Made by a program: the position numbers and the translations under genes
Shown: positions 9,697 through 19,140 of the stretch, piece by piece
Numbering within the stretch: the stretch's first letter is position 1
Layout: each line of letters begins with the position of its first letter
The notes under the pieces: generated by a model
The model's input: the letters and a program-made list of their open reading frames with translations, nothing else
The model's database searches: none
Told to the model about the DNA's origin: nothing
Origin: JALORV01 sp963712485
Lineage (GTDB): Bacteria; Pseudomonadota; Gammaproteobacteria; Burkholderiales; Burkholderiaceae_F
DNA: 64,000 nucleotides
NCBI GenBank assembly: GCA_963712485.1
Contig: CAVQID010000027.1
Span: 1 to 64,000, forward strand
Reading direction: 5' to 3'

Positions 9697-10157
9697 AGGA
9701 CGACGGAGCTCAGTTCACCCCAATGCTTCGACTTCAACCTGGGCTTCCCGCAATTCTGCGAGCACGTTCTGAGACTGCGCAGATCTCCGCTTTGAGGTCT
9801 CATGTGACACCAAGGCGTCAGCGGCGTCAATTGGGACGAGCATTGAAATAGCCCCAGGCCGCGGCTATTCAGTCAGCGGAAATCCGGCCGCCTTGATGAC
9901 TGGCCGTTCAACGGCGCATCAACGAGTATCGTCGGTTCCGCAGACACCGGAGCAACTGAAACTCTTGCCATGCAGCGACCGTATAACATCGGCACCTGAC
10001 TGTAAGAGGTCTCGCCCAGAATTTGCGTTTCGGGATGACCGCCGACAGCGACCGTTTCTGCCCCGGGCCTTGTCCGTCGTAGATGCGAGAGACCGCACGT
10101 GTGTGTCGGCATTTGACCGTTTGTGCCTGGTGCGAATCAAACACGATCGGAGTCTGG
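9697..10157. other. intergenic region before the polyketide synthase cluster
   Basis: No coding signal was recognised. Open frames on both strands lack ribosome sites and family motifs. The region probably contains the promoter for the type III polyketide synthase operon. I see no convincing -35/-10 pair or operator. Confidence 0.35.
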
Positions 10158-11216
10158 ATGTTCGTCAATGGTCTCGGCACAGCCAATCCGCCGCAACGGT
10201 ACAGTAAGGCCGAGTGCTGGGAAGCGTTCAGGACCTCCGATTGGTTCCTGAAGCTGGACCGGCGCGCGCATTTCATTGCCGAAACAGTTCTGACCAAAGA
10301 CAACGGCATCGAGTCAAGATCGCTGTCCGTCGACTCCCTGAGCGAAGTTTTTCAGATCGATCCGGATACGTTGCACGCCCGATTCCTGGCCAATGCACCG
10401 GCACTGGCCGCAGCCGCCGGCAAGTCGGCGCTGAAGGATGCGGGCCTCTCTCCAGACGAAATCGATGGTGTGGTCATCAGCACGTGCACTGGTTATCTCT
10501 GCCCCGGATTGACCAGTTACGTAGTCGAGCGCCTCGGTCTCTCAACCAACGTTCTGGCGTTCGATCTGGTCGGACAGGGCTGTGCGGCCGCGTTGCCGAA
10601 TTGGCGGCTCGCGGACGCGTTGCTGCGGGCCGGATCAGTTCAGCACGTCCTGTCGATTTGCGTCGAAGTCAGCAGTGCCGCAATGTTTCTCGACAATGAT
10701 CCGGGCGTATTGATCAGTGCCTGCCTGTTTGGCGACGGAGCGGGGGCGGCAGTACTGTCGAGAAATCCTCATCCCCAACGCCGCAGCATCGAGTGGAAAG
10801 AGTTCGCCTCGCTGGTCAATCCTGCCGAGCGCAACGCGCTGATGTTTGAGACCCGTAATGGCATGCTGCGCAACATCCTGACCCGACCAGTTCCACGGCT
10901 GGCTGCCGAGCACGCCGAGAGGGTGCTTCACTCGGTGCTCGACAATGCCGGCCTGAAGCCCACCGACATAAGCGCCTGGATCATGCATGCAGGCGGGCGC
11001 GACGTGCTCGAGGCACTGCAGCGACGGCTGAACCTCGGCGCAAGCGATCTGCGCTACAGCGCGGACATGCTTTATCGATACGGCAACATGAGCAGTGCCT
11101 TTGTCTACTTCGTCCTGCAAGCCGCGCTCGACGATGACGCCGAACCCGGATGGTGGTGGATGTCGGCGTTTGGTGCCGGCTTCAGTTGCCACGGCGCATT
11201 GCTCAAGGCGGCGTGA
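10158..11216 (+). CDS. type III polyketide synthase (chalcone synthase-like)
   Basis: This is a 352-residue protein from ATG 10158. The chalcone-synthase fold is shown by the catalytic triad: Cys142 in VGQGCAAALPNW, His277 in AWIMHAGGRDVLEAL and Asn310 in YRYGNMSSAFVYFVL. These correspond to Cys164, His303 and Asn336 of plant chalcone synthase. The thiolase-like block DGVVISTCTGYLCPGLTSY precedes the nucleophile. Such enzymes condense an acyl-CoA starter with malonyl-CoA to make pyrones or alkylresorcinols/phloroglucinols. It is followed at about 20 bases by a methyltransferase and then an FAD oxidoreductase in the same direction, giving a three-gene biosynthetic cluster. Starter and product cannot be read from the sequence. 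Confidence 0.93.
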   Translation: MFVNGLGTANPPQRYSKAECWEAFRTSDWFLKLDRRAHFIAETVLTKDNGIESRSLSVDSLSEVFQIDPDTLHARFLANAPALAAAAGKSALKDAGLSPDEIDGVVISTCTGYLCPGLTSYVVERLGLSTNVLAFDLVGQGCAAALPNWRLADALLRAGSVQHVLSICVEVSSAAMFLDNDPGVLISACLFGDGAGAAVLSRNPHPQRRSIEWKEFASLVNPAERNALMFETRNGMLRNILTRPVPRLAAEHAERVLHSVLDNAGLKPTDISAWIMHAGGRDVLEALQRRLNLGASDLRYSADMLYRYGNMSSAFVYFVLQAALDDDAEPGWWWMSAFGAGFSCHGALLKAA

Positions 11217-11236
11217 GCCGACCGTCGCCAAGACAC

Positions 11237-11944
11237 ATGGACCTGAGCCTGGCGCGCCGCGTAGAGCAGGAACTGCTCGACGGCCTCGCCGCCGAAGATC
11301 CGCGCGCGCGACGCTCAAGGGGTGATTTGCAGCGTATCCACCGGGCGATGGCGACGCTTCCAATCGTGGAACGCGCCCTGGATCGCGGCACGTCAGGATT
11401 CGTTCCGAGAACGCTGCTCGAACTTGGCGCCGGCGACGGATCGCTGATGTTGCGTTTGGCGCAAAAGCGGGCGGCGCGTTGGCCGAACGTCCACGTTACC
11501 CTGCTGGATCGGCTCAACCTGGTCGCGCCGCAGACGCTCGACGGTATCCGCGAAGCTGGCTGGACACCAACTGTCGTGGCGATGGATGTGTTCGACTGGC
11601 TGGCGCAATGCGACGACTCGCGCTGGGATGTCGTTCTCGCCACTCTGTTCGTCCATCACTTTGCGTCAGGTGAACTGCAACGACTGCTCGCGGGAATCGC
11701 TGCGCGCACTTGTGTCTTCCTTTGTTGCGAACCACGGCGATCTGCCTTAGCGCTCGCGGGAAGCCACATGGTCGGATTGTTGGGCGCTGGCCCCGTGACG
11801 CGACAGGACGCTGTATCGAGCGTACATGCTGGGTTCCGGGCGCGGGAGTTGTCGAGTCTCTGGCCCAATGGGCAGGGTTGGGTGGTGAGCGAGTATTCCG
11901 CCGGTTTGTTCAGCCACTGCTTTCTAGCGGGCCGGAAGGAGTGA
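11237..11944 (+). CDS. class I SAM-dependent methyltransferase of the type III PKS cluster
   Basis: This is a 235-residue protein from ATG 11237. It has an N-terminal helical part, then the SAM-binding glycine loop LLELGAGDGSLMLRLA (about 63-78), an acidic strand end (VTLLDRLN) and the DVVLATLFVHHFASGELQRLL block that often follows motif III in small-molecule O- or C-methyltransferases. The gene begins about 20 bases after the polyketide synthase stop and ends 3 bases before the TTG start of the FAD gene, so all three are almost certainly one transcript. It probably methylates the polyketide product. Confidence 0.88.
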   Translation: MDLSLARRVEQELLDGLAAEDPRARRSRGDLQRIHRAMATLPIVERALDRGTSGFVPRTLLELGAGDGSLMLRLAQKRAARWPNVHVTLLDRLNLVAPQTLDGIREAGWTPTVVAMDVFDWLAQCDDSRWDVVLATLFVHHFASGELQRLLAGIAARTCVFLCCEPRRSALALAGSHMVGLLGAGPVTRQDAVSSVHAGFRARELSSLWPNGQGWVVSEYSAGLFSHCFLAGRKE

Positions 11945-11947
11945 TAG

Positions 11948-13189
11948 TTGCAAGACGCCTACGACGCAATCATTGTCGGCGGAGGCCCATCCGGAGCCAC
12001 GTCCGCCGTGCTGCTGGCAAAGGCCGGTTGGCGGGTCGCGGTCGTGGAGAAGGCGCTTTTCCCGCGTCGAAAGGTGTGTGGGGAGTTCATTTCGGAAACG
12101 ACTTGGCCACTATTGCGGCAGTTGAACGTAGCAGGTCCATTGCTGAAAATCGCGGGGCCGCCAGTACGACGCGTCGGCGTCTACGCCGCCAGGTCGATGG
12201 TGACGGCAGAGTTAGGGTCGACTGTCGGGCGAGCGCAGAACCGCGGCCGAGCCGTGGGCCGCGAACACCTCGACACGTTGCTGCTTCAGCGTGCCGCGGC
12301 GGCCGGGGCGAAGGTTTGGCAGCCCTTCGCGCTCTCGCAGTTTGTCGACAACGATGGTCGCTATGAGTGCACCATCGTTGAAAAGGGCACGCGACATTCC
12401 CAGGTTTTGCGGTCGCAACTCATCGTTGCCGCGCACGGTTCCTGGGAGTCTGGCCCGCTGCCGACCCAGGACTTGCGCCGGCCATCGCGCCCGTCGGATC
12501 TGTTCGGCTTCAAAGCCAGATTCATTGGCGGCGCGCTGCCGCAGGATCTGATGCCATTGCTCGCTTTTCCGGGCGGCTATGGCGGCATGGTGCTCACGGA
12601 CGGTGGTCGTGTCAGCCTCTCGTGCTGCATTCGTCGCGATCAGCTCGAGGACTGTCGTCGTAAGTGGCCTGACGTACGCGCCGGCGAAGCCGTTCTCTTG
12701 CATATCGAGTCGTCTTGCATGGGGGTTGCGCTGGCGTTGGCTGCGGCGAAACTGGACGGTGTCTGGCTGTCGTCCGGGCCGCTACGGACGGGAATTCGCA
12801 CCTTCGGGCGCAATGGCATCTTCGCGGTTGGCAACGCGGCCGCCGAGGCGCATCCCATTGTCGCCGAAGGCATCAGCATCGCGATTCAATCAGCGGCGTT
12901 GTTGTGCGAGCAATTGATCGCCCACCCGGAACTAAGGTCCGCTCAGGCCGGTTCAGCCCACGTGCTCAAGGCCGTCCGGGACGAATACGCGCGAGCCTGG
13001 CGCGACAATTTTTCACGACGCCTATTCGTGGCGGCTGCATTTGCGCACCTCTTCATGCGGCCTGTTTCCACACGCATCGCAGCCACCTTGCTGGAACATT
13101 TCCCAAAGCTTCTTACCGAGGGTGCCCGATGGACCGGCAAAGCGGAGCGATTGCGCAGCACGCGCTCATTCGCTAGGCCAACGTCGTGA
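11948..13189 (+). CDS. FAD-dependent oxidoreductase (geranylgeranyl reductase / halogenase-like)
   Basis: This is a 413-residue flavoprotein that appears to start at TTG 11948, three bases after the methyltransferase stop. The N-terminal Rossmann dinucleotide site is DAIIVGGGPSGATSAVLLAKAGW (split: GGGPSG at residues 11-16). An FPRRKVCGEFIS block, common in the geranylgeranyl-reductase-like group, follows, and a second FAD contact (FAVGNAAAEAHPIVAEGISIA) lies near residue 300. The family includes hydroxylases and ring or double-bond reductases acting on lipids and polyketides. It very likely tailors the product of the type III polyketide synthase. Exact chemistry is unknown. Confidence 0.88.
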   Translation: MQDAYDAIIVGGGPSGATSAVLLAKAGWRVAVVEKALFPRRKVCGEFISETTWPLLRQLNVAGPLLKIAGPPVRRVGVYAARSMVTAELGSTVGRAQNRGRAVGREHLDTLLLQRAAAAGAKVWQPFALSQFVDNDGRYECTIVEKGTRHSQVLRSQLIVAAHGSWESGPLPTQDLRRPSRPSDLFGFKARFIGGALPQDLMPLLAFPGGYGGMVLTDGGRVSLSCCIRRDQLEDCRRKWPDVRAGEAVLLHIESSCMGVALALAAAKLDGVWLSSGPLRTGIRTFGRNGIFAVGNAAAEAHPIVAEGISIAIQSAALLCEQLIAHPELRSAQAGSAHVLKAVRDEYARAWRDNFSRRLFVAAAFAHLFMRPVSTRIAATLLEHFPKLLTEGARWTGKAERLRSTRSFARPTS

Positions 13190-13290
13190 GCACCATGCGC
13201 AATGTCATCGGCTGGTTGCGGGAACGGCGAATCCCCCGTCACCGACACTTCGAAAGGCAGATCGACCCGCCTCCGGTATAAGGTTGGTAG

Positions 13291-13314
13291 TCCCCGAGCA
13301 GCGGAGGTCGGGGA
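13291..13314 (+). promoter_or_regulatory. hairpin overlapping the ribosome site of the cardiolipin synthase gene
   Basis: A 7-base-pair stem (TCCCCGA pairing with TCGGGGA, loop GCAGCGGAGG) ends four bases before the ATG at 13318. The right arm contains the GGGGA ribosome-binding sequence. If it forms in mRNA, it would hide the ribosome site. Function is inferred from the pairing only. Confidence 0.35.
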
Positions 13315-13317
13315 GTC

Positions 13318-14589
13318 ATGAGGCGTCCCGTGCTAACGATCGTCGCAACAGTCGTTCTTACGCTTCTGGGGACGCTTATCGTCCTCAATCTGCGGGCCGA
13401 GAAGAAGATCGGCGTGCGGCCGGTGCATCTGTATTCGGTCGACGACCCGCAATTCGCTCGCTCCATGAGCCTACTGCTCGGGCCGCCATTGCTGGAGGGC
13501 AACCGGGTCGAAACGCTGATCAACGGCGACCGCATCTTCCCTTCAATGCTGCAGGCGATTTCGAGTGCCAGGGAAACGATCGACTTCGAAACCTATATCT
13601 ACTGGTCCGGTGATGTCGGTCGGCAATTTGCGGAAGCGCTGGCCGACCGCGCGCGCGCTGGAGTCAAGGTCCAGGTCCTGGTTGACTGGGTCGGCAGCCA
13701 GAAGATGGACAACGACTCGATCGAACTGATGAAACGGGCGGGTGTCGACTTTCGCAAATATCGACCGCTGCGCTGGTACAACCTGGCGAGGGTCAACAAC
13801 CGGACCCACCGCAAATTGCTCATCGTCGACGGTCGTACCGGATTCACCGGCGGCGTCGGAATCGCGGACGAATGGGCCGGCGACGCTCAGGATCGGAAGC
13901 ACTGGCGCGACAATCAATACCGGATCGAAGGGCCCGCAGCGGCGCAGATGCAAGCCGCGTTCATGGACAACTGGACCAAGGTCAGCGGCTCGGTGCTGCA
14001 CGGCAACGTCTATTTCCCGGTGCTGCAGAACGCCGGAACAATGGCGGCGCAGGTGTTTCAAAGCTCAAGCCAGGGTGGTGCCGAGAGCATGCACCTGATG
14101 TATCTGCTGTCGATCGCCGCCGCGACGCGCACGATCGATCTCGCAATGGCGTACTTTGTGCCTGACGCAATCACGACTGAAGCGCTGGTCGCCGCCATGA
14201 AGCGCGGGGTGAAGTTGCGGCTGATCCTGCCGAACGAGCACACTGATGCCGATCTTGTCCGCCGCGCATCACGCGCCGGCTGGGGGCCGCTGTTACAGGC
14301 AGGCGCGCTGATTTACGAGTATCAGCCGACGCTCTATCACGTGAAACTACTGGTGGTCGATGGCCTGTGGTCTTCGGTCGGCTCGACCAACTTTGACAGT
14401 CGCTCGTTCCGCTTGAACGACGAGGCCAATCTGAATGTGTTTGACGCGGAGTTCGCGCGTACACAGACCGCAACGTTCGAGGCGGACCTGAAGAGGGCGC
14501 GGCGCATCACCTACGAAGAGTGGGAAGCACGCCCCTGGAACGAGAAGGTGATGGAATGGACGGCCGCGCTGTTTTCCTCGCAACTGTGA
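13318..14589 (+). CDS. phospholipase D-type cardiolipin synthase
   Basis: This is a 423-residue protein with an N-terminal transmembrane anchor (residues 5-25) and two HKD motifs: His164-x-Lys166-x4-Asp171 (HRKLLIVDG) and His341-x-Lys343-x4-Asp348 (HVKLLVVDG). The block FETYIYWSGDVGRQFAEAL is typical of ClsA/ClsB-type enzymes. These catalyse phosphatidyl transfer between two phospholipids to form cardiolipin at the inner membrane. The short single-anchor layout resembles ClsB more than ClsA, but I do not assign a symbol. It lies downstream of the polyketide cluster with a gap of about 130 bases and is probably separately expressed. Confidence 0.9.
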   Translation: MRRPVLTIVATVVLTLLGTLIVLNLRAEKKIGVRPVHLYSVDDPQFARSMSLLLGPPLLEGNRVETLINGDRIFPSMLQAISSARETIDFETYIYWSGDVGRQFAEALADRARAGVKVQVLVDWVGSQKMDNDSIELMKRAGVDFRKYRPLRWYNLARVNNRTHRKLLIVDGRTGFTGGVGIADEWAGDAQDRKHWRDNQYRIEGPAAAQMQAAFMDNWTKVSGSVLHGNVYFPVLQNAGTMAAQVFQSSSQGGAESMHLMYLLSIAAATRTIDLAMAYFVPDAITTEALVAAMKRGVKLRLILPNEHTDADLVRRASRAGWGPLLQAGALIYEYQPTLYHVKLLVVDGLWSSVGSTNFDSRSFRLNDEANLNVFDAEFARTQTATFEADLKRARRITYEEWEARPWNEKVMEWTAALFSSQL

Positions 14590-14613
14590 GATAGGAGTGA
14601 CGCAGAAGACTGG

Positions 14614-15450
14614 TCAGCCGCGCAGGCGTCGATAGGCGCTCAAGTGTCTGAGAGCCCGCTTGCCGTCACCCTGCTGTTCGTACAGGCGCGCGGCATTGAA
14701 ATGCGCGTCGGCCAGGGCGGGGTCGAGCCGGAGACAAGTCTCGTAGCTTGCAAGCGCGTCGCTCAATCGCCCCTGGTCCTCCAGCGCAATGGCGCGATTG
14801 AAGTACAGCAGCGCGTGGTCCGGAAATCGACGAATCGCTTCGTCGTACAGCTCGACGGCTTCGCCGCAGCGCTCCGCTTCGCACAGAAGGGCGCCCAGAT
14901 TGATGAAGGCGTCGGCATAGTCCGGATCCAGCTCGAGAGCTCTTCGATAGGCGGCTTCAGCGGCCGGCTTGTCGGAGGACTCGAGCGCCGCGCCGCGCCT
15001 GAATGCGCTTTCCGGGCTCTCGCCGGGCGGCCGCTTCCGGTCCGGCGCGCGCTGCAGGAACGTCACGCTTCCGCTTGCCGGCGCGAGCTCGAAATCCATC
15101 ACGAGCTGGCCCGAGTCGGGCTGCCATTGCGACCGGCCATCGCGCACGGTGACTTCAGTGCCCACCGCGCTGATCCTCAGTCCGGTCATCGGCAACTCGG
15201 CCGGCAGCTTGTCTCTCAACCGGCGCAGCGAACTCAGGATCTTGCGCGGCGGGACATGCGCGGCCTGCAACTCGAACGCGGTGCGTAGCAGCACCATGTC
15301 CTGAAAGCTGAAGCGGTACTCATTGCGCGGCCCGCGAGTCGGCGTCACGAATCCGGCGCCGATGAGTCCGGTAATGACCGCCCGCGACAGTCCGAGCAGG
15401 TCCTGGGTGCTGCGAATGGTGAATGTGCTGGTCGATAGTTGGCGCGTCAC
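14614..15450 (-). CDS. MerR-like HTH / TPR protein, translationally coupled to Ku
   Basis: This is a 278-residue protein starting at GTG 15450, which overlaps the Ku stop as GTGA. Residues about 10-75 look like a MerR-type helix-turn-helix (TIRSTQDLLGLSRAVITGLIG, then NEYRFSFQDMVLLRTAFEL). A short linker with a small beta-rich part (VGTEVTVRDGRSQWQPDSGQLVMDFEL) follows, and residues about 150-275 form at least three tetratricopeptide repeats (AAYRRALELDPDYADAFINLG, AVELYDEAIRRFPDHALLYFN, ALASYETCLRLDPALADAHFN). A DNA-binding head on a protein-binding tail fits a regulator or scaffold. Its link to the end-joining genes rests on the overlap with Ku. Biochemical role is unknown. Confidence 0.85.
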   Translation of the reverse strand: MTRQLSTSTFTIRSTQDLLGLSRAVITGLIGAGFVTPTRGPRNEYRFSFQDMVLLRTAFELQAAHVPPRKILSSLRRLRDKLPAELPMTGLRISAVGTEVTVRDGRSQWQPDSGQLVMDFELAPASGSVTFLQRAPDRKRPPGESPESAFRRGAALESSDKPAAEAAYRRALELDPDYADAFINLGALLCEAERCGEAVELYDEAIRRFPDHALLYFNRAIALEDQGRLSDALASYETCLRLDPALADAHFNAARLYEQQGDGKRALRHLSAYRRLRG

Positions 15451-16358
15451 TTCTTCGCCCGGACGCGCGCCGGAGCCGCGGGTTCGACGGCTGCTGGCGC
15501 GCGTTTGACCCCTTTGCGGTCCTTTGGCGCCTGAACTGGCGCCGCTTCGGCCGCTGCACGGGCGGGTGCGCCTTTCTTGCCCGCAGTGCGCGACAGGCTT
15601 GCACGCAACGCCTCGACCAGGTCGATCACCTGCGCGCCGGCGCCGGTTTCGACGCGTTCTGCCGCAACGATGTGCTGGCCCGCGATCTTGGCGTCGATGG
15701 CGGCGAGAATGCGTTTCTTCTCTTCGTCTTCGAACATCGTCGGGTCGTAGGTATCGCGCGAAATCTGATCAATCAGCTGGATCGCGAGCTTCAGTTCGGC
15801 GTCCGAGACGGTCACTTTCTCGATCCCCAGCTCCTTCATGGAACGAACTTCGTCGGCGTAGAGCAGCTGCTGTAGCACCAGACCGTCGTCGGCCGCACGC
15901 ACCTGCACCACGTACTGCTTCGCTTTCCACGACCATTTGGCCAGGGCGCAGCGCCCGCTCTCACGCATCGCTTCCAGCAGCAGGTTGTAGGGCTTGGCGC
16001 CGCGCTTGTCCGGGGCGAGGTAATACGCCTTGTCGTAGAAGATCGGGTCGATCGCGGTCGCCGGGATGAACGCGACGATGTCGATTGTCTGGCTCGGGCT
16101 TTCCTGCAGCGCCTTCAGCTCGTCCGGCTCGAAGATGACAAAGCGATCCTTCTCGAACTCGTAGCCCTTGACCATCTCGGCGCGCTCGACGACCTTCTGG
16201 TCCTTTTCGGAGACGTATTGCTGCTTGAGCCGCGATCCGTCCTTGGCCAGCATGTTGAACCGCACCGTTGCGGCGCTTTCCGTCGCCGAGTAGAGCTTCA
16301 CCGGAATCGACACAAGTCCAAACGAAAGCGACAGCGAGGCGATTGAGCGGGCAGCCAT
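15447..16358 (-). CDS. ku: Ku protein (first copy), bacterial non-homologous end joining
   Basis: This is a 303-residue protein starting at ATG 16358 with AGGAG upstream; the extra in-frame residues before it are not family-like. The Ku core begins MAARSIASLSLSFGLVSIPVKLYSA, continues with EKDRFVIFEPDELKAL and IDIVAFIPATAIDPIFYDKAYYLAPD, and ends in a basic Ala/Lys/Arg-rich tail (RAAAEAAPVQAPKDRKGVKRAP..RVRAKK). Bacterial Ku forms a ring on DNA double-strand ends and recruits LigD. The basic tail is commonly involved in DNA binding. LigD lies directly upstream on the same strand, and the MerR-TPR gene overlaps the 3' end. Confidence 0.95.
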   Translation of the reverse strand: MAARSIASLSLSFGLVSIPVKLYSATESAATVRFNMLAKDGSRLKQQYVSEKDQKVVERAEMVKGYEFEKDRFVIFEPDELKALQESPSQTIDIVAFIPATAIDPIFYDKAYYLAPDKRGAKPYNLLLEAMRESGRCALAKWSWKAKQYVVQVRAADDGLVLQQLLYADEVRSMKELGIEKVTVSDAELKLAIQLIDQISRDTYDPTMFEDEEKKRILAAIDAKIAGQHIVAAERVETGAGAQVIDLVEALRASLSRTAGKKGAPARAAAEAAPVQAPKDRKGVKRAPAAVEPAAPARVRAKK

Positions 16359-16440
16359 ACGGACTCCTATGAGATCGTCCCGGGAGGGCCGGCGCCTGTG
16401 CACGGCGGACCGGCAGCATAAGGGCAGGGGCGCCGGGTTG

Positions 16441-19035
16441 TCACCCGCGTGGTTGCGCAGCCGCCGGGCGCCTGAATCCCAGCGCCTTCATCGCGGCGGT
16501 CAGCGTCTGTTTCGAATTCCAGTAGTCGGTCCACGGATCAGACTGCTGGAAGCTCAGATATTCGCGTGCCGTGGCGATGGTCCACTGCGCCCCGTTCTTG
16601 AGGCCCGTCAGCTGATCCCAGGAAATGGGCATCGACACGCCAAGCCCGGGCCGCGCACGCGCCGAGAATGCCGCCGCAGTGGTTTGTGCGTGGCCGTTGC
16701 GCAGGTAGTCGACGAAGATGCGGCCAAGCCGATTGGCGGCGCCGCTGCGGGCGACGAAGCGCTGCGGAATCGTGTTCGCCAGATGTTGCACGATCGCCTG
16801 CGAAAATGCCTTGACGATTTCATAGTCGAGCCGCGCCGCCAGCGGCACCACCACGTGCAGACCTTTCCCGCCGCTGGTCTTGAGCCAGCTTTCCAACTGT
16901 AGTTCCGTCAGCAGAGCGCGCGTAAGCACTGCGCCTTCCTGCACGGCGGCCCAACCGACGCCTTCGCCGGGATCGAGGTCAAAGATCATGCGATCCGGTC
17001 GGTCGATGTTGCGTGTCGTCGAGTTCCAGGTGTGAAACTCGACCGTGTTCATCTGCGCCGCCGCCAGCAGCGCCTCGGCACTGTCGATGCCGATCAGGCC
17101 CGTGTGGCCCGGCCACAGGGCGGGGTCGAGTTCGACCAATCCAGGAATCCGCACTTCGAGATGTTTCTGGAAGAAGAGTTCGCCGGCGACGCCCTCGGGC
17201 GCGCGCACCAGCGACACGGGCCGGCCCCGCAGATGCGGCAGGATCCGTTCCGCAATGGTCTCGTAGTAGCGCACCAGCGCCAGCTTGGTCAGCCCGGTCG
17301 AGGGGTCGATGACGCGGTCCGGGTTCGTGACCTTGATGCTGGTGGTCGACTGTGCGGCGGCTGCTCGATTGCCGGCCTCGGCTGCCGATCGATGCTTGCG
17401 TCTCTTCACGCGCCACCGACTTGGCGGGCGTATCAAGTCGCAGCCCCTGAAACACGGCGTGGCGCACGCGGCCGTCGGGCGTCCACTCCGTAAACGAAAC
17501 CTCCGCAACAAGTGCGGGCTTGACCCAGCGCTCCTTACCGGCGCTACGGCGTGACCAGCGCCCGGGTTGGATGGTCTGCGCATCGAAGTGCGGGCGATCG
17601 ACTTCGAGCTTTACGAGGCGCTTGTAGAGCTCCTGGCCGGTCCTGGAATTCCAGCCCGTGCCGACATTTCCGGCGTATTTCAGCGTCTTGCCGTCGTAGT
17701 AGCCGAGCAGCAGGCTGCCGACCTCGCCGTGCGACCCGGCACGCGGAGTGAAACCGCAGATGACAAATTCCTGCCGCGCGCTGGACTTCAGCTTGAGCCA
17801 GGTCTCGGTGCGCCCCGACACGTAAGGGGCGTCGGGACGTTTCAGCATGATCCCTTCCAGCTGCATCTGGCGCGCGGCCACGAGCATCTGCGCCGGCGGC
17901 GCGTCGAAGCTCTGACTCAGATGGACGCGCGGCGCTCGGTCTGGCTTCGACCAGCTGGCGCAGCAGCGCGCGCCGCTCGCGCAGCGGCACCTGGCGCAGA
18001 TCGCGACCCTTGAAGTAGGGCAGGTCGAAGACGAAATACTGAATATCGCTCTCGGTGCCGGCATCGATGGCGTTTTGCAGTGCGTTGAAGTCGGGCACGC
18101 CCGTTTTGTTCAGAACGACGATCTCGCCGTCGAGCCAGCCGGACTCGAGGTCCAGTGCGTCGATGGCGGCCGCGAGGCTACGCATCTTCGCGGTCCAGTC
18201 GTGGCCTCCGCGCGTAACGAGCCGTACGCTGCCGGCTTCAATACGTGCCATCAGACGGTAGCCGTCGAACTTCGTCTCGACGATCCAGTCGCCGGCCGGC
18301 GCCGCGCTCACCGGCGTCGCCAGTTGCGGCTCGAGTTTCGCGGGCAGCGGCGAGGCGACGGCCGCAGCTAAGGTCGGGAACTCGCTCCGCACTGCCGGGA
18401 GCACGTCCGGCTTTCAGCGGCGGTGATCGAGGGTCGCGCTCCTCCACAAGTCCGAGCGGCTTGGCGACGACGCTGTCGGGCAGTGCGGTGATGACGTCGT
18501 ACTCGGCCAACGGGCGTGCCCACTCGTCGCGCTTCTTGAACAGCATCCACCGGTCCTGCTTGTCGCCGGGCTTTGCGATTCGAACAAGCTCCCACAGCCC
18601 GGCCAGCTTCTCGCCATGCAACCTGAAGAGCAGCTTGCCTTTGCGCATGCCCTCGCTGGCATCGCCGACCGGCTCCCAGGTGCCACGATCCCAGGTGATG
18701 ACGGTCCCGGCGCCATACTGCTTCGGCGGAATCGTGCCCTCGAAGCGTGCGTATTCGAGCGGATGGTCCTCCACGTGGATGGCCATCTGCATCTTCTTGG
18801 GGTCGTACGACGGCCCTTTGGGAACTGCCCAGCTCAGCAGCACGCCGTCGAGTTCGAGCCGGAAGTCATAGTGCAGGCGACTCGCCCAGTGCTTCTGGAC
18901 GACGAAGGACAGCGGCTTGGTGCGCTTGCGTGCTCGCTTGGCGGCCACCCCGGTGGGCTCGGGCGTTACCGCGAAGTTGCGCTTCTGCTGGTAACGAGCC
19001 AGAGGGACCGTGCGTCGCGTCGAAGAGTCTGGCAT
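16441..19035 (-). pseudogene. ligD: ATP-dependent DNA ligase D (PE-Lig-Pol), broken by three frameshifts
   Basis: The full domain set is present in the order phosphoesterase, ligase, polymerase, as in Pseudomonas LigD, but in separate frames. The 3'-phosphoesterase lies at 19035 to about 18415 (VVQKHWASRLHYDFRLE, WAVPKGPS, HVEDHPLEY). The ligase core lies at about 18410-17940, with the nucleophile motif ETKFDGYRL. The rest of the ligase and the OB fold lie at 17940-17400 (EGIMLKRPDAPYVSGRTETWLKLK cut short, then GYYDGKTLKYAGNVGTGW). The primase-polymerase lies at 17400-16441 (MIFDLDPGEG, SGGKGLHVVVPL). Shifts fall near 18405-18420, 17935-17945 and 17385-17415. All key motifs are intact, so sequencing indels are at least as likely as inactivation. 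The protein would repair double-strand breaks with Ku. Confidence 0.9.
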
Positions 19036-19140
19036 GGCTCAAGAAGGATGCCACAGGGAGGTGACGGCGCTCCGTTGATTCGCTCTCCGGACCGTGCACG
19101 CTCCGGTTGGGCGCGGAGCAACCCACTTCGTCGCTTCGCA

